Made by a program: the position numbers and the translations under genes. The notes under the pieces are model-generated. The model was given only the letters and a program-made list of their open reading frames with translations. It did not search any database and was not told where the DNA came from. From assembly GCA_024036415.1 (NCBI GenBank), contig JAMWET010004109.1, positions 159,501-223,500 on the forward strand: a DNA stretch of 64,000 nt, in the 5' to 3' direction. This document shows positions 1 to 10,712 of this stretch, one piece after another. The DNA comes from Prochilodus magdalenae (taxonomy: Eukaryota; Chordata; Actinopteri; Characiformes; Prochilodontidae). Position 1 is the stretch's first letter, and each line of letters begins with the position of its first letter.

Positions 1-14
1 TAAAGTGTTATTCT

Positions 15-265
15 GAGTTGGTTTTAAGCTAATTTTAAGACGATTTAGTTCATTTCCAGATGTTTTGTGCTCATTTTGCTTGATTTCAATGAGCTAAATT
101 TTCTCTTTGTATTGTTCAGATATTTTTTCTTGATAATTTCTCGAAATATGTAAAATGATCTGCCAATATAGTTGGAAAATTTGGCTTAATAAAATCACTT
201 CAAACAAACAAACATCTGCAAATAAGTTAAATCATCTTAAAATTAGCTTCCAGTCAGACTACAAT
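15..265. repeat. AT-rich dispersed repeat, family A
   Basis: The segment contains a block reading roughly 'tctgccaatatagttggaaaatttgg' followed by 'cttaataaaatcacttcaaacaa'. The same arrangement recurs at 13800-14210 and 14990-15115, so it is an interspersed repeat. No coding potential is visible. I cannot name the family. Confidence 0.55.
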
Positions 266-334
266 AGTATTTATTAACTAGATATAATATAACGTAAAAA
301 TTTTAAATTTGAGAATAAATGTGGAGCCCTAAGG

Positions 335-935
335 CTCGGCTCGGTTCGGTTCAGTTCAGTTCAGTTCAGTTCAGTTCAGTTCAGTTCGGCTCGGCTCAGT
401 TTAGCTCAGCTCAACTCTGCTCAGCTCAGCTCAGTTTAGTTTAGTTTAGCTCAGCTCAGCTCAGCTCAGCTGAGCTCAGTTCAGTTTAGTTCAGTTCAGT
501 TTAGTTCAGTTCAGTTTAGCTCAGTTCAGTTTAGCTCAGTTCAGTTTAGTTCAGTTTAGCTCAGTTCAGTTTAGCTCAGTTCAGTTTAGTTCAGTTTAGC
601 TCAGCTCAGCTCAGCTCAGCTCGGTTTAGTTCAGTTCAGTTTAGCTCAGTTCAGTTTAGCTCAGTTCAGCTCAGCTCAGTTTAGTTTAGTTCAGTTCAGT
701 TCAGTTTAGCTCAGTTCAGTTTAGTTCAGTTTAGCTCAGTTCAGCTCAGCTCAGCTCAGCTCAGTTTAGTTTAGTTTAGTTTAGCTCAGCTCAGCTCAGC
801 TCAGCTCAGTTTAGTTTAGCTCAGATTAGCTCAGTTCACATTCAAGTTTAGTTCAGTTTAGTTCAGTTTAGCTCAGTTCACTCATGCCTCAGTTCAAGTT
901 TAGCTCAGTTTCAGTTATAGCTCAGCTCAGTTTAG
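335..935. repeat. Pentanucleotide satellite (TCAGT/TTAGT/CTCAG variants)
   Basis: About 600 bp are built from five-base units (agttc, agttt, agctc) in mixed order, starting at 'cggctcggttcagttcag' and decaying toward the right edge. This is simple tandem sequence with no gene content. Confidence 0.9.
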
Positions 936-1560
936 ATCTTTCAGTCTATAGCGAGAGCCGGATGGAGGAAGCGGAAGTTTAGATCTTCTGATTTAGTGAT
1001 TAATTTAGTTTAGTTTAAGGGTTCAGTCTGGTATAGCTCAAATAGCAGGACAAAACTCGCAGAAAACCCATAACCTGGCGAGCAGACAGAAATCATAACA
1101 TTCACTCATGCCTAGACATTCGGATTCATAATAAGAGTCATATATCTACACCAGCTAATTGGATGTAATAGCAAGATTGGCCGGATGGAGGAAGCTGAAG
1201 AAGGATGATCTTCTGATCCAGTGATTAATGCCCCCTTGTTAAAGGGGTCGGTCTGATACAGCTGTAATGAGGACACGCGCATACTTCCCCTAACCTGGCT
1301 GCTAGGTTAACAATGCTAACAAAGCCCAGGCCCCGCTTCGTCCAGAGACTGCACACTTCAAACCCAAAACCGTATACCTGAAGCTTCAGGAGGGCTGTGA
1401 ATGTGATGCCATTCACGGTAGCGTAGGTGATACACACATCCGCTGTGACGTGACCTCGCTCTGAGTTACAAGGCGAACGACACGGCGAGGGCAGCGCTCA
1501 TCGCATTCAGAGCTATGCATCATCATGGGAATGGCCGCATGTCAAAATAAGCATGGCACG
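936..1560. other. Intergenic/intronic sequence with a short direct duplication
   Basis: A block near 957-1045 ('gccggatggaggaagc' ... 'ttctgatttagtgattaat') recurs near 1180-1270 ('gccggatggaggaagc' ... 'ttctgatccagtgattaat'). The first copy has been invaded by the neighbouring pentamer repeat. No exon with contactin similarity was found here on either strand. The next expected contactin exon (start of Ig4) was not seen anywhere below 6196. Confidence 0.4.
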
Positions 1561-1747
1561 GTATGAGTCAGGAATCAGACTGGTCAAGGCGTTTCTGTCT
1601 TCCGGTCTTCCAAATTCCCTCAAACACTCAGATTAGCAGGGTTTCCCCTTTACCACAAACGCACAAGGTCCAGTGTCTGGCGTTCGCTGGTTCAGTCTGG
1701 TACCGAAGCGACAAGGCGGATAATGACTGGAAACTTACACAAGACTG

Positions 1748-2445
1748 CCCAGTATTCGCTCGTCCGTCTTCACACGCACATGAACCTGACTGACCTCCTG
1801 TTCCTAATCCAGAGGGTTTAATATGATGTCGGCCCACCCTTGAAGTTGACGAGAACACCCTCGTTCATCGGAGGACCCTGAACGCTCATGAATTCATACC
1901 CAGAAAGGTGTCTCTATCGGGTCTAGAGTGCAGGCCAGCCCAGTTCCACCACTGCGTTCCAGGCTCTGCTCATGGCGCTTGCTCTGATGCACTGGTGGTG
2001 CAGTGCATGTTGGAACAGGAAGGGGCCGCCCCCAAACTGTTTCCTCACAAAGTGAAGGACACATGAATGAAGGTCTGTTCAGATGTCTCTTGGTCTGCTG
2101 AAGCATTAGGAATTCCTCTCACTGGAACTCCAGGGCGGAGTTGCCCAACTCCTGAACACCACCCCCACACCATGTCCCCCTAATCCACTGAAAGTGGACT
2201 GTCGGCACAGTGCAGTCAGACAAGGGACATTTTTCTCCTGGTACCGCCAAACCCATATTTTACTCGTTCATCAGATGGACCGAATGAACTAATCATGATT
2301 GCAGTCTGCTTTTCCAGAGAAACACGCCTCCACTGCTCTAGAGTCCAGGGGCGGAGCTGGGAACACCTGCGTTCAGACGCTCCGCACTGCGCTTGGTGAT
2401 GTAAGGTACTTGGATGCATGAGCTGCTCAGCCATGGAAAACAACA
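1748..2445 (-). mobile_element. Tc1/mariner-like element, truncated relic
   Basis: The left edge carries terminal-repeat sequence also seen at 32250-32310 ('gtattcgctcgtccgtcttc'). It is followed on the minus strand by fragments of a Tc1 transposase 3' half similar to the copies at 4862 and 32246. Phrases such as 'gttggaacaggaaggggccg' (encoding the FLFQH region) are recognisable, but the frame is broken repeatedly. The 5' half and the second terminal repeat are missing or unrecognisable. It is not functional. Confidence 0.75.
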
Positions 2446-2509
2446 CACACCCACATACACATAAGCTCTACACTGTTCCTGAGCTGACTTGAAGGGCACT
2501 GGGCACCCC

Positions 2510-2735
2510 CTATTCACTTTTATGCATCATTTGAACACATGAGCTGCTCTTTACACTGTGTGAAAAATTCATGATTAATGGAGCAACAGAAATGCTCCAA
2601 ACCCGCCGGGGGAGAAGTCTGGTTCCATTGACTTCCATTCTAATCGAAGTAGGTTTTTGGCCTCTCCTGTAAAGTTACTCGTTTCTGGAGATGCTTGTTT
2701 TTCTTTGGACTGTGCTGATATGTATTATTATGACC
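2510..2735. repeat. Dispersed repeat shared with 33005-33215
   Basis: The segments 'cttttatgcatcatttga', 'ctggttccattgactt' and 'ggcctctcctgtaaag' appear here and again, in the same order, at 33005-33215. Both copies lie just to the right of a minus-strand Tc1 relic. The family is not identified. Confidence 0.6.
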
Positions 2736-2924
2736 CTGTATTATAATTAGAACAGCATATCTGTTTCTGGCTTCAGTTTTGATTGCTGAATATGGTGTAA
2801 CGGATTGTGGCTGTGTTGTCTGGCAGATTCGTGTGGTTTCTGATTGGTCTGAATCCTCTACAGGCAGTCCTCATCTCACTGTCATTTCCTGAAACCTTAA
2901 GACCACAGTGTTGATATCCTAGAC

Positions 2925-3100
2925 CTGGGGGTCTCAATGGTGGGTCTGGAGTACCGCAGAGCGGCACAGCTAATGAAATACCTAACAAGCCCCTCCAAGG
3001 GTGATCCAGGGGTGATTCAGGTGTGATTCAGGTGTGCTATAAACACTACAACAAGCAGGTGAGTGATTATCCAGAATCAGGATGGAGAACCACCAACGTA
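2925..3100. mobile_element. Possible short hAT-type MITE
   Basis: The segment is bounded by 'ctgggggtctcaatgg' on the left and 'ggatggagaaccacca' on the right. These resemble the imperfect ends of hAT-derived nonautonomous elements. No clean 8-bp target duplication is visible, so the call is tentative. Confidence 0.3.
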
Positions 3101-3189
3101 GACTATGATGAAAATTGCAGCTCTCGTGAAATGAAAATCACTCTCTTCCAAAGGGCATGGCACAGTTATGATTACTGGTACTCAGTTAT

Positions 3190-3671
3190 ACAGAATAAAT
3201 AATAAGATTAATGAATGAATGAATAATAAGATGAAAGAATGTATAAATAAATAAATAGTGAGACACATCAATATTATGACAAATTAATAATAAGACACAC
3301 AAATAAATAAATAAATAAATAAATAAACATAAATAAACATAAATAAATAAATAAATAAGACACACTAATAATACAGAAAATTAATAATAAGACACACAAA
3401 TAAATAAATAAATAAACATATAAATAAATAAATAAGACACTAATAATACAAAAAATTAATAATGAGACACAAATAAAAAGTAAATAAATAAATAAATAAT
3501 AAGACAAATTAATAAGACACAGAAATAAATAAAAAAATAAATAGTGAGACATCAATATTATGACAAATTAATAATAAGACACCGAAATAAATAAATAAAC
3601 ATATCAATAAATAAATAAATAAGACACACTAATAATACAAAAAATTAATAATGAGACACACAAATAAAAAG

Positions 3672-3702
<31 letters not shown>

Positions 3703-3775
3703 CAAGGCAAATAAATCATAAGACAAATTAATAATAAGACACAGAAATAAATAAATACATGAATAAATAAATATT
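3190..3775. repeat. (TAAA)n microsatellite with interspersed GACACA blocks
   Basis: Long runs of ataaataaata alternate with 'aataataagacacac' blocks that recur roughly every 80-180 bases. This suggests a compound minisatellite derived from a tetranucleotide repeat. Open frames read through it are low-complexity artefacts. Confidence 0.9.
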
Positions 3776-4861
3776 TGCAAGTGCACCATGTACAAAACTG
3801 ATGGAGCTAATATAATGATGGACATGTGGCGTGTAGTCTTAATTGGGTCATCATGTCTCCACACTGGTCTCGTTTATTTCTGCTGATTAGCGTTTATTAT
3901 TTTCCGCCCGCTGTCTATTTTACACCATCCGTTTTGGCATGGTGGCGCTGTGTTAGGACATTCTTAAAGCATGTGTGTAAATACAGCGTACCTGGGTTCT
4001 TATCCCAAGCATGATGGAGGTCAGCATTTCAGCTAAGCCTGACAGTCCCAAGTCCAATCACACATTCGGTTCAGTTCAGCTCCACTGACCATATAGAAGA
4101 CTTCTCAGAACCAACATGCTTCTACAGCCCATGTGCATCCTAGGACCAATGTGCCGTTAGAGCTAGTGTTTCTAAAACCCATATGCTTTTAGAGCATACA
4201 TGCATCTAGAACCCAAGTGTTCTAGATTAATACTGAATGAACTAGAGCACAAACGTACAAGAATACTCAGATTAACTAGCTATAATCGTTACATCTGTAG
4301 CACATCTGTAACTGCATGCATGTACCAAAGTAAGGGTCAAACTAGCAACCCCACCCTCCATCCCAAACCCACCCACCCACACCACCTTTCTCAGGCATTA
4401 CAAGCTCCGTTCACTGATTGTACCTCATGCAGCGGATGGAGATCATCAGCCTCTTATGCTTTTTTCCAGCACCACCTTAAATGAAGCAGCACTTACATTT
4501 AGACACCAGTAGCCAGCATGTAACGTCTACACTATTTAAGGTGGAACGGAAATTCCAATAGGAAGCCTTGAGAGTTCATCAAATGAACTGCAGTGACCTG
4601 GTGTCGGCTAACACAACAGAGTTGATTGCACAAAGGCACCGAGACGTGATGACAAGACGTTACTGAGAAACTTAGCCAATGTTTGCACAGTTTGTAGCAT
4701 GCTGTCATGTCATCATCATCTAGCCACCTTGTTTATCTCAGTGCAGCATGTAAATAATAAATAACAGTCAGAAAAGAAGAGAGGATGCCAATGCACAGAT
4801 GAACGTATGGAGGCAATGCTGTGGTGTGTATAGCAGAAGGGTCTCCACAGTGCGTGTCCAT
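3776..4861. other. Sequence without a recognisable gene
   Basis: Mostly unique sequence. Around 4090-4220 there are degenerate copies of the 'tctagaacccatgtgc' motif that forms the large array at 6415-8150. I see no exon, RNA gene or mobile element in the remainder. Confidence 0.4.
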
Positions 4862-6047
4862 ACACTATATTGCCAAAAGTATTCCCTCCCCTATCCAAAC
4901 CATTGAGTTCAGGTGTTTCCATCACTTCCATGGCCACAGGTGTATAAAAAACAGAGCACCTAGACATGCAGACTGCTCCTACAGACGTTAGTGAGAGAAT
5001 GGGTCGCTCTCAGGAGCTCAGTGAACTCCAGCGTGGTACCGTGACCCGGCCGTGAAATTTCCTCCCTACTAAATATTCCACAGTCCACTGTCAGTGGGAT
5101 TAGAACACAGTGGGAGTGATGGGGAACGACAGCAACTCAGCCACAAAGTGGTAGACCATGTACAATGACAGAGCGGGGTCATAGTTCACAAAGGTCACCA
5201 ACTTTCTACAGAGTCCGTCACTACAGACCTCCAGACTTCATGTGTCCTTCAGATCAGCTCAGGAACAGTGTGTAGAGCTTCATGGAATGGGTTTCCATGG
5301 CGAGCAGCTGCATCCCAGCCTTACATCACCAAGCGCAGTGCAGAGCGTGGAACGCAGTGGTGTAAAGCTCCGCCCCTGGACTCTAGAGCAGTGGAGGCGT
5401 GTTCTCTGGAGTGACCAATCATGCTTCTCCGTCTGGTAATCAGATTAACGAGTCTGGGTTTGGCGGTACCAGGAGAACGGTACTTGTCTGACTGCACTGT
5501 GCCGAGTGTAAAGTTTGGTGGAGGGGGGATTATGGTGTGGGGTTGGTGTTCAGGAGTTGGGCTCCGCCCCTTAGTTCCAGTGGGAGGAACTCTTACTGCT
5601 TCAGCAGACCAACAGACTCTGGACCATTCCATCCTCCCAACTTTGTGGGGACAGTTTGGGGACGGCCCCTTCCTGTTCCAACATGTCCGCACACCAGTGC
5701 ACAGAGCAAGCTCCATAAAGACATGGGTGAGCGAGTCTGGGGTGGAGTAACTGGACTGGCCTGCACAGAGTCCTGACCTCCACCCGATAGAACACCTTTG
5801 GGATGGATTAGAGCGGAGACTGAGAGCCAGGCCTTCTCGTCCAACATCAGTGCCTGACCTCACACATTTGCTTCTGGAAGAATGGTCGGAAATTCCCATA
5901 GACACATTCCCAAACCTTGTGGAGAGCATTCCCAGAGGAGCTGAGGCTGCTGTAGGTGCAGATGGTGGACCGACATCATATTAAACCCTATGGATTAGGA
6001 ATGGGATGTCACTCAAGTTCATATGTGTGAAGCAGACGAGCAAATTC
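4862..6047 (+). mobile_element. Tc1/mariner-like element, near full length but defective
   Basis: The left terminal repeat begins 'tacactatattgccaaaag', a typical fish Tc1 end. The right end retains 'catatgtgtgaagcagacga' but is cut before the last bases, so the terminal repeats are no longer symmetric. Between them lies a degenerate transposase on the plus strand: a conserved [10 protein letters not shown] segment near 5515-5545, an FLFQH segment near 5670, and a SPDLHPIE-like segment near 5770-5790, split by stops and frameshifts. It is a dead copy inserted downstream of the Ig3 exon. Confidence 0.85.
5421..5960 (+). pseudogene. Tc1-type transposase pseudogene, C-terminal half
   Basis: The translated pieces match the DDE-domain half of Tc1 transposases. 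These include the glycine-rich [10 protein letters not shown] motif, a [13 protein letters not shown] stretch, [13 protein letters not shown] (the D of the usual 'QQDNAPVH' region is lost), and WPAQS-PDLHPIE in a shifted frame. An in-frame stop follows GVE, and the reading frame moves between blocks. No intact catalytic triad can be read, so no active enzyme is expected. Confidence 0.8.
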
Positions 6048-6195
6048 TGCAACTTGGAATGAGCTCACTAGCATGGTGGGCATATCTCCTACATACCTGA
6101 AGTGCATGAAGCCCATTCATTTAATCCCGATAGCTATAACACGACCCGCATGCCAGCCGCACAGATTCCTCAGACATATTCAAAGAATGCCTTAC

Positions 6196-6380
6196 CATGG
6201 AAAGACAGGCGGCCTCGCGCAGCGTTCTTCCCTCGGCTGTTCTCCGCCACGCACTCGTACGTTCCCGTGTCCTCCTGCTGGAAGCGAGGGATCTCCAGAA
6301 TGGCGTTGGCATTTCTCAGTTTGACTTTACTGGGGAATGGCACATCATTGGTTCTTCTCCAGCTGATCCTAGGAACTGGA
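6196..6380 (-). CDS. cntn3: Contactin-3-like coding exon 7 (second half of Ig3)
   Basis: This exon is read on the minus strand. The acceptor is 'ccccacag' and the donor is 'catg|gtaagg'. The first base completes the Asn codon from the 8712-8814 exon, giving N-P-V-P-R-I-S-W-R-R. The 185-bp exon encodes residues about 257-318 and ends in phase 1. It carries the Ig3 core tryptophan (W264), the KVKLRNANAILEIP strand region and the D-T-G-T-Y-E-C motif with the second Ig3 cysteine (C300), followed by AENSRGKNAARGRL. The AENSRGKN signature is, from memory, characteristic of contactins 3-6. Contactins are GPI-anchored neural adhesion and axon-guidance proteins at the cell surface. This is the last exon of the gene found in the window, so the protein is truncated here by the window edge, not by mutation. 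Confidence 0.93.
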
Positions 6381-6414
6381 CTGTGGGGGATGGGAAGAGC
6401 ATAGACAGCTAGAA

Positions 6415-8150
6415 CCCATGTGCTTCCTGAAACCCAAGCACTTCTAGAAATCCCATACTTCTAAAACCTGCATCTGTGTTATGTGGTTCTAGATTACAAT
6501 TCCTCTTAGACGCAACATACCTTCAGTTGAGAACTTTTTGCTTCCTAGAACCTACATGCTTCTAGAATGCATGTGCTTCTCAGAGCCCACATACTTCCTG
6601 TACTCATGTGTCTTCTGGACCCTACATGCTTCATGTGGTCCTGTTGCCTTCCAAGAACCCATATGCATCTAGAACCCTTGTTCATCTAAAGATCATGTGC
6701 TTCCTAGAAACTTCAGAACCTATGCCTTCTAGGTTCATACGCATCTAAAACCCATGTGCTTCATAGATAACATACGTCTCTGGAACCTAAATGCTCTTAA
6801 AAATTTATATGCTTCCTAGAACCCATATGTTTCTAGAACCCATGTTCTTATAGAGTTCATGTGCTTCATAGAAACATGTGCTTTTCAGAACCTACGCCTC
6901 CTAGAGTCCACATGCTTCTCAAACCCATGCACTTTATAGAGCCCACTTGTTTTTTACTAGAACCCATGTGCTTCTAGAACTCGTGTTTCTGAAACACACA
7001 TGCATCTAGAACCCAAGTGCTTCATAAACACCATATGCCACTAAAACTCAAATGCTTTTAAAAACCCATATGCCCCCTAGAACCCATATGCTTCTTAGAA
7101 CCCATGTGGTTCTAGAACTCGTGTTTCTGAAACCCACATGCTTGTAGAGCACACATGCATCTAGAACCCAAGTGCTTCATAAACACCATATGCCTCAAAA
7201 ACCCAAATGCTTTTAAAAACCCATATGCTTCCTAGAACCCATCTAGATATGTGCTATAGAAACATGTGCTGTTTTCAGAACCTACACCTCCTAGAGTCCA
7301 CATGCTTCTCAGAGCCCATGTGCTTCTAGAACTCGTGTTCCGAAAACCCACATGCTTGTAAAGCACACATGCATCTAGAACCCAAGTGCTTCATAATCAC
7401 CATATGCCTCTAAAACCCAAATGCTTTTAAAAACCCATACGCCTCCTAGAACCAATATGCTTCTTAGTACCCATATGCTTCTAGAACCTATGTAGTACAG
7501 TTAACAGAAAGGTCTGCAGATATCTCGAAGAGGCAGGGCAAAATCCTCGCCGTCTGAAAGGCAGGAATTGTGAAGCAGGCTCGGTTCTATTACCTGGTCG
7601 ATTTCTTTGATGGATGCGCCTAAATGCTCTAAAAAAACCCATATGCTTCCTAGAACCCATATGCTTCTAGAACCCATGTTCATGTGCTTCATAGAAACAC
7701 ATTTTTTAGAACCTACACCTCCTAGAGTCCACATGCTTCTCAAACCCATGTGCTTCTAGAACTCATGTTTCTGAAACCCATATGCTTGTAGAAGACACAT
7801 GCATCTAGAACCCAAGTGCTTCATAAACATCATATGTCTCTAAAACCCAAATGCTTTTAAAACCCATATGCCTCCTAGAACCAATATGCTTCTAGAACCC
7901 ATGTTCATCTAGAGTTAATATGCTTCATAGAAACATGTGCTTTTCAGAACCTTCACCTCCTAGAGTCCACATCCTTCTAGAACCCATGTGCTCCTAGAAC
8001 TCGTGCTTCTGAAACCCACATGCTTGTAGAGCACACATGCATCTAGAACCCAAGTGCTTCATAAACACCATATGCCTCTAAAACCCAAATGCTTTTAAAA
8101 ACCCATAGAGCCCACATGTTTCCTAGAACCCTTGTGCTTCTAGAACCTAC
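6415..8150. repeat. Degenerate minisatellite, 'GCTTCTAGAACCCATGTG' type
   Basis: About 1.7 kb of intron 6 is built from short units containing 'cttctagaacccatgtg', 'cttcctagaacccatatg' or 'cataaacaccatatgcc'. Larger blocks also repeat: 'gcatctagaacccaagtgct' occurs near 7000, 7160, 7370, 7800 and 8040, which shows higher-order amplification. No gene content is visible. Confidence 0.85.
7497..7622. repeat. Non-minisatellite spacer copy 1
   Basis: A stretch beginning 'cagttaacagaaaggtctgc' interrupts the minisatellite. It recurs with a few changes at 8157-8282 (for example 'cgaagaggcagg' versus 'cggagaggcagg'). It therefore appears to have been carried along in a segmental duplication of the array. 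Confidence 0.75.
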
Positions 8151-8156
8151 GACAGT

Positions 8157-8282
8157 ACAGTTCACACAAAGGTCTGCAGATATCTCGGAGAGGCAGGGCG
8201 AAATCCTCGCGGTCTGAAAGGCGGGAATTGCGCGGCAGGCTCGGTTCTATTACCTGGTCGATTCCTGTGATGGATGTGCCTG
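8157..8282. repeat. Non-minisatellite spacer copy 2
   Basis: This is the partner of 7497-7622, beginning 'cagttcacacaaaggtctgc' and including 'ctcggttctattacctggtc'. It sits at the right edge of the array and runs into unique intron sequence, so it is probably the original locus from which copy 1 was duplicated. Confidence 0.7.
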
Positions 8283-8711
8283 CATTAAGAAGCTCTAGTG
8301 TGAACGTATCTGATTCACACTTGAGTCTGGTGTGATATTGCTACTTGGTCTCTGGAAGACTGCAATCTCCGCTTCTTTGAAGACGTGCTTTTCACCGAAC
8401 TAAACGAGGCCTCTCCTTGGCGGCCTCTTAAAAGGCGCATCCGGGCCTGTTTTCCACGCTGTTTAAGAAATAAATCTTTTAGGCTTATTGAAAAGAGGAC
8501 CATTACGGTAAGGAGCCTCCTGTAAAAAAATCACCACTGCAGATGGCTAATGGCGTTTAGAAAGGGACCTGAAGGAATCGGCTCGACTTTCGCGTCTCCC
8601 GCAGCGGCCTGTCAGAAAGGAGTACAGCGGCATGGAGTCTGGCCGATGGCGGAGAACTCCCGATCGACTCGACTGGTGGAGGATGCACATACATGCACGT
8701 GCACGACTCAC
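8283..8711. other. Unique end of intron 6, next to a splice donor
   Basis: About 430 bp of non-repetitive sequence lies on the donor side of the 8712-8814 exon. Short open frames occur on both strands but none matches a contactin domain. No other feature was recognised. Confidence 0.4.
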
Positions 8712-8814
8712 TTTCCCAAGGCGAAGCATTCCAGTTTCACCGAGGATCCTTTAGCGGCAGGCACGGTGTCTGGGAAATGAACTTCTATCTTGGGCTCGTA
8801 CTCCCCCATCGCCC
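8712..8814 (-). CDS. cntn3: Contactin-3-like coding exon 6 (first half of Ig3)
   Basis: The acceptor is 'atcacag' and the donor is 'gggaaa|gtgagt'. The 103-bp exon takes one base from the previous exon to make the Gly in [10 protein letters not shown], and ends in phase 2 inside an Asn codon finished by the 6196-6380 exon. It encodes residues about 223-257: the Ig2-Ig3 linker [10 protein letters not shown], then [10 protein letters not shown] and the V-K-L-E-C-F-A-L-G strand that supplies the first Ig3 cysteine (C252). GEYEPKIEV and [10 protein letters not shown] are strongly contactin-like. In human CNTN3, from memory, the corresponding start is DGVMGEYEP, so Val is replaced by Ala here. Confidence is high because both borders and both phases agree with the flanking exons. 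Confidence 0.95.
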
Positions 8815-9239
8815 CTGTGATGGACACACAAGCATGTTTTTTCATCAATGATTAAAAGCACGCACTTCATAGTCCTGTATACAGGCCAAACAACAACAAG
8901 AGGACAATCGCAAAGAACCGCGCCCCCCGGTACGGAGCGCCGAGGAGCTCCATTAAAATACAGAGAGCGGCCCATGAAAGATTTAAAGCATTCACTCCGT
9001 GTATCCAGGATCCATCTCACATGGAAATGTGGCCTCTTTGTCAAGCTACAGGTTAGCTTTCCTAAAAGGCAACAGCCCAGCCTTCAAAGGAATGGCATTT
9101 ACGGAGAGCATCTCTCAAACAGCCCTGAAAAAAACGAGACCTTTCTTAAAAAGGCATCTCCCTTCGCATCTCAGATACTCCATCCTATTTGGAGTAGGTC
9201 ACTGTGGATAAAGGAGCACATGCTATTCTGATCCCTTAC
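8815..9239. other. Short intron 5 of the contactin gene (425 bp)
   Basis: This is the only short intron in the window, lying between the 9240-9443 and 8712-8814 exons. It has GT at its 5' end (minus strand, 9239-9238) and AG at its 3' end (8816-8815). It contains no recognisable repeat. Open frames on the plus strand here are not supported. Confidence 0.7.
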
Positions 9240-9443
9240 CGTCGTTTCTCAGGACTAGAGGGGTGGGGGAGCTGAGCACTCTGTCCTTGGTGATGCTGTT
9301 GTTCACGACGCATGTGTAGTTGCCCACGTCGGACGGTTCCACTTTGGCGATGTACAGGTTCCCCGTCTCCTGGGACACGAAGCGGCGGCTGTCCTGCTGG
9401 ACGAAGTACGGGTACTCGTTGAAGACCCAGGCGAAAGTGAGAT
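9240..9443 (-). CDS. cntn3: Contactin-3-like coding exon 5 (second half of Ig2)
   Basis: The acceptor is 'atattccag' and the donor is 'aacgacg|gtaagg'. The 204-bp exon continues a split Asp codon and encodes residues about 155-223: [14 protein letters not shown] with the Ig2 core tryptophan (W160), then [20 protein letters not shown], then [12 protein letters not shown] with the second Ig2 cysteine (C199), ending [11 protein letters not shown]. The run from [10 protein letters not shown] through VGNYTCVV is a contactin hallmark. Sequons are N196-Y-T and N202-N-S. Intron 5, on its donor side, is only 425 bp. Ig2 belongs to the Ig1-4 module that, in studied contactins, folds into a horseshoe used for partner binding. 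That role is inferred from the family. Confidence 0.97.
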
Positions 9444-9604
9444 CTGGAATATGACACAGAGGAGAAGTTAGTTCCTGATTCTTTGTTTGGACGTCCGAAT
9501 GCGGGGGGTGCTAAAGCACATCCCAGCGCTCATTAGGAGGAGGACAGGAAACCAGTGCCCAGTGCAGCCCTGACATCTGATTTACTCAGTTACGCTATAC
9601 ATCA

Positions 9605-9672
9605 CTGGGGGCAGACGTGAGCTGGAGGTTGGGAAACCAGCCTTGTGCCCAGAGGGTTGCTGGTTCGGTTCC
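9605..9672 (+). repeat. SINE head fragment with tRNA-like box B
   Basis: The stretch 'ccttgtgcccagagggttgc' followed by 'tggttcggttcc' resembles the 5' half of fish tRNA-derived SINEs, including a box B-like GGTTCGGTTCC. The sequence then changes abruptly to a polypurine tract, so the body of the SINE is missing. Confidence 0.5.
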
Positions 9673-10712
9673 TTGAAGGAGAAAGAGGAGGAGAAGGAAA
9701 AGAGGAGGAGAAGAAGGAGCAGTAGGAGTTGGAGAAGAAGAAGATGAAGAAGGAGCAGCAGCAGGAGGAGGAGAAGGAGGAGAAGGAGGAGGAGAGGAAG
9801 AAGAGAAAGAAGAAAGAGCAGAAGGAAAAGAAGAGGAAGATGAAGGAGCAGTAGGAGGAGGAGAGGAAGAAGAAGAAAGAGCAGTAGGAGGAGAAGAAGA
9901 AGAAGAAGGAGCAGTAGGAGAAGGAGAGGAAGAAGAAGAAAGGGCAGAAGGAGGAGAAGAGGAAGAAGGAGGAGCAGTGGGAAGAGGAGAGGAAGACAAG
10001 GAAGAAAGGAGCAGTAGGAGGAGGAGAAAAAGAGGAGGAAGAAGAAGGAGCAATAGAAGGAGGAGAGGAAGAAGAAGAAAGGGCAGAAGGAGGATGAAAA
10101 GAAGAAGAAAGAGAAGGAGGATGAGAAGAGAAAGAAGGAGGAGTAGTGGGAAGAGGAGAGGAAGAGGAGGAAGAAGAAGGAGCAGTAGGTAGAGGAGAGA
10201 AAGAAGAGGGAGCAGTAGGGAGAGGAGGAGGAAGCAGTGGGAAGTAGGAAGAGGGAAGAACGAGGAAGAAAAAAGCAGTAGGAGGAGAAGTAGAAGAAGG
10301 AGGACAGAAGGAAGAAGTAGGAAGAGAAAGCAGTAGGAAGAGGTGTAGGAGAAGAAGAGGAGAAGAAGGCGCAGTGGAGGAGGAGTAGACAAGGAAGAAG
10401 ATAAGAGGTAGGAGGAAGAAGGAAACAGTAAAGCTAAGTGAGGAAGGAGAGGAAGGAAGACAGAGCAAGGAGACACGGAAAGGAAGACACAGTAGTAGGG
10501 AGAGAGAGGAAGAAGAAGGAGCAATAGTAGGAGGAGAGGAAGAAGAAGGAGCAGTAGGAGGAGGAGAGGAAGAAGAGGAAGAAGAAGGAGCAGTAGGAGG
10601 AAGAGAGGAAGAAAAGGAAGAAGAAGGAGCAGTAGGAGGAGGAGAGGAAGAAGAAGGAGCAGTAGGAGGAGGAGAGGAAGAAGAGGAGGAAGAAGGAGAA
10701 ACACTGGATAAC
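9673..10712. repeat. Polypurine tract 1 (GGA/GAA on the plus strand)
   Basis: About 1.04 kb are almost purely A and G on the plus strand, mainly 'gaggagaggaagaagaagga' with a recurring 'gcagtaggag' interruption. The long Leu/Pro/Ser-rich open frames on the minus strand are artefacts of this composition. Such mirror-like R.Y tracts can form triplex (H-DNA). That is a known property of the sequence class and is not shown here. Confidence 0.95.

Noticed and set aside
1225..1437. Possible further contactin exon (a donor-like 'cttcaggtatac' on the minus strand)
   Set aside because: The translation near it does not match the expected start of Ig4 in any frame.
9595..10704. A 369-codon minus-strand frame and other long frames rich in Leu, Pro and Ser
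   Set aside because: They lie entirely in a polypurine tract and reflect its composition; there is no domain or varied codon use. The same applies to 18754-19682 and 20842-22214.
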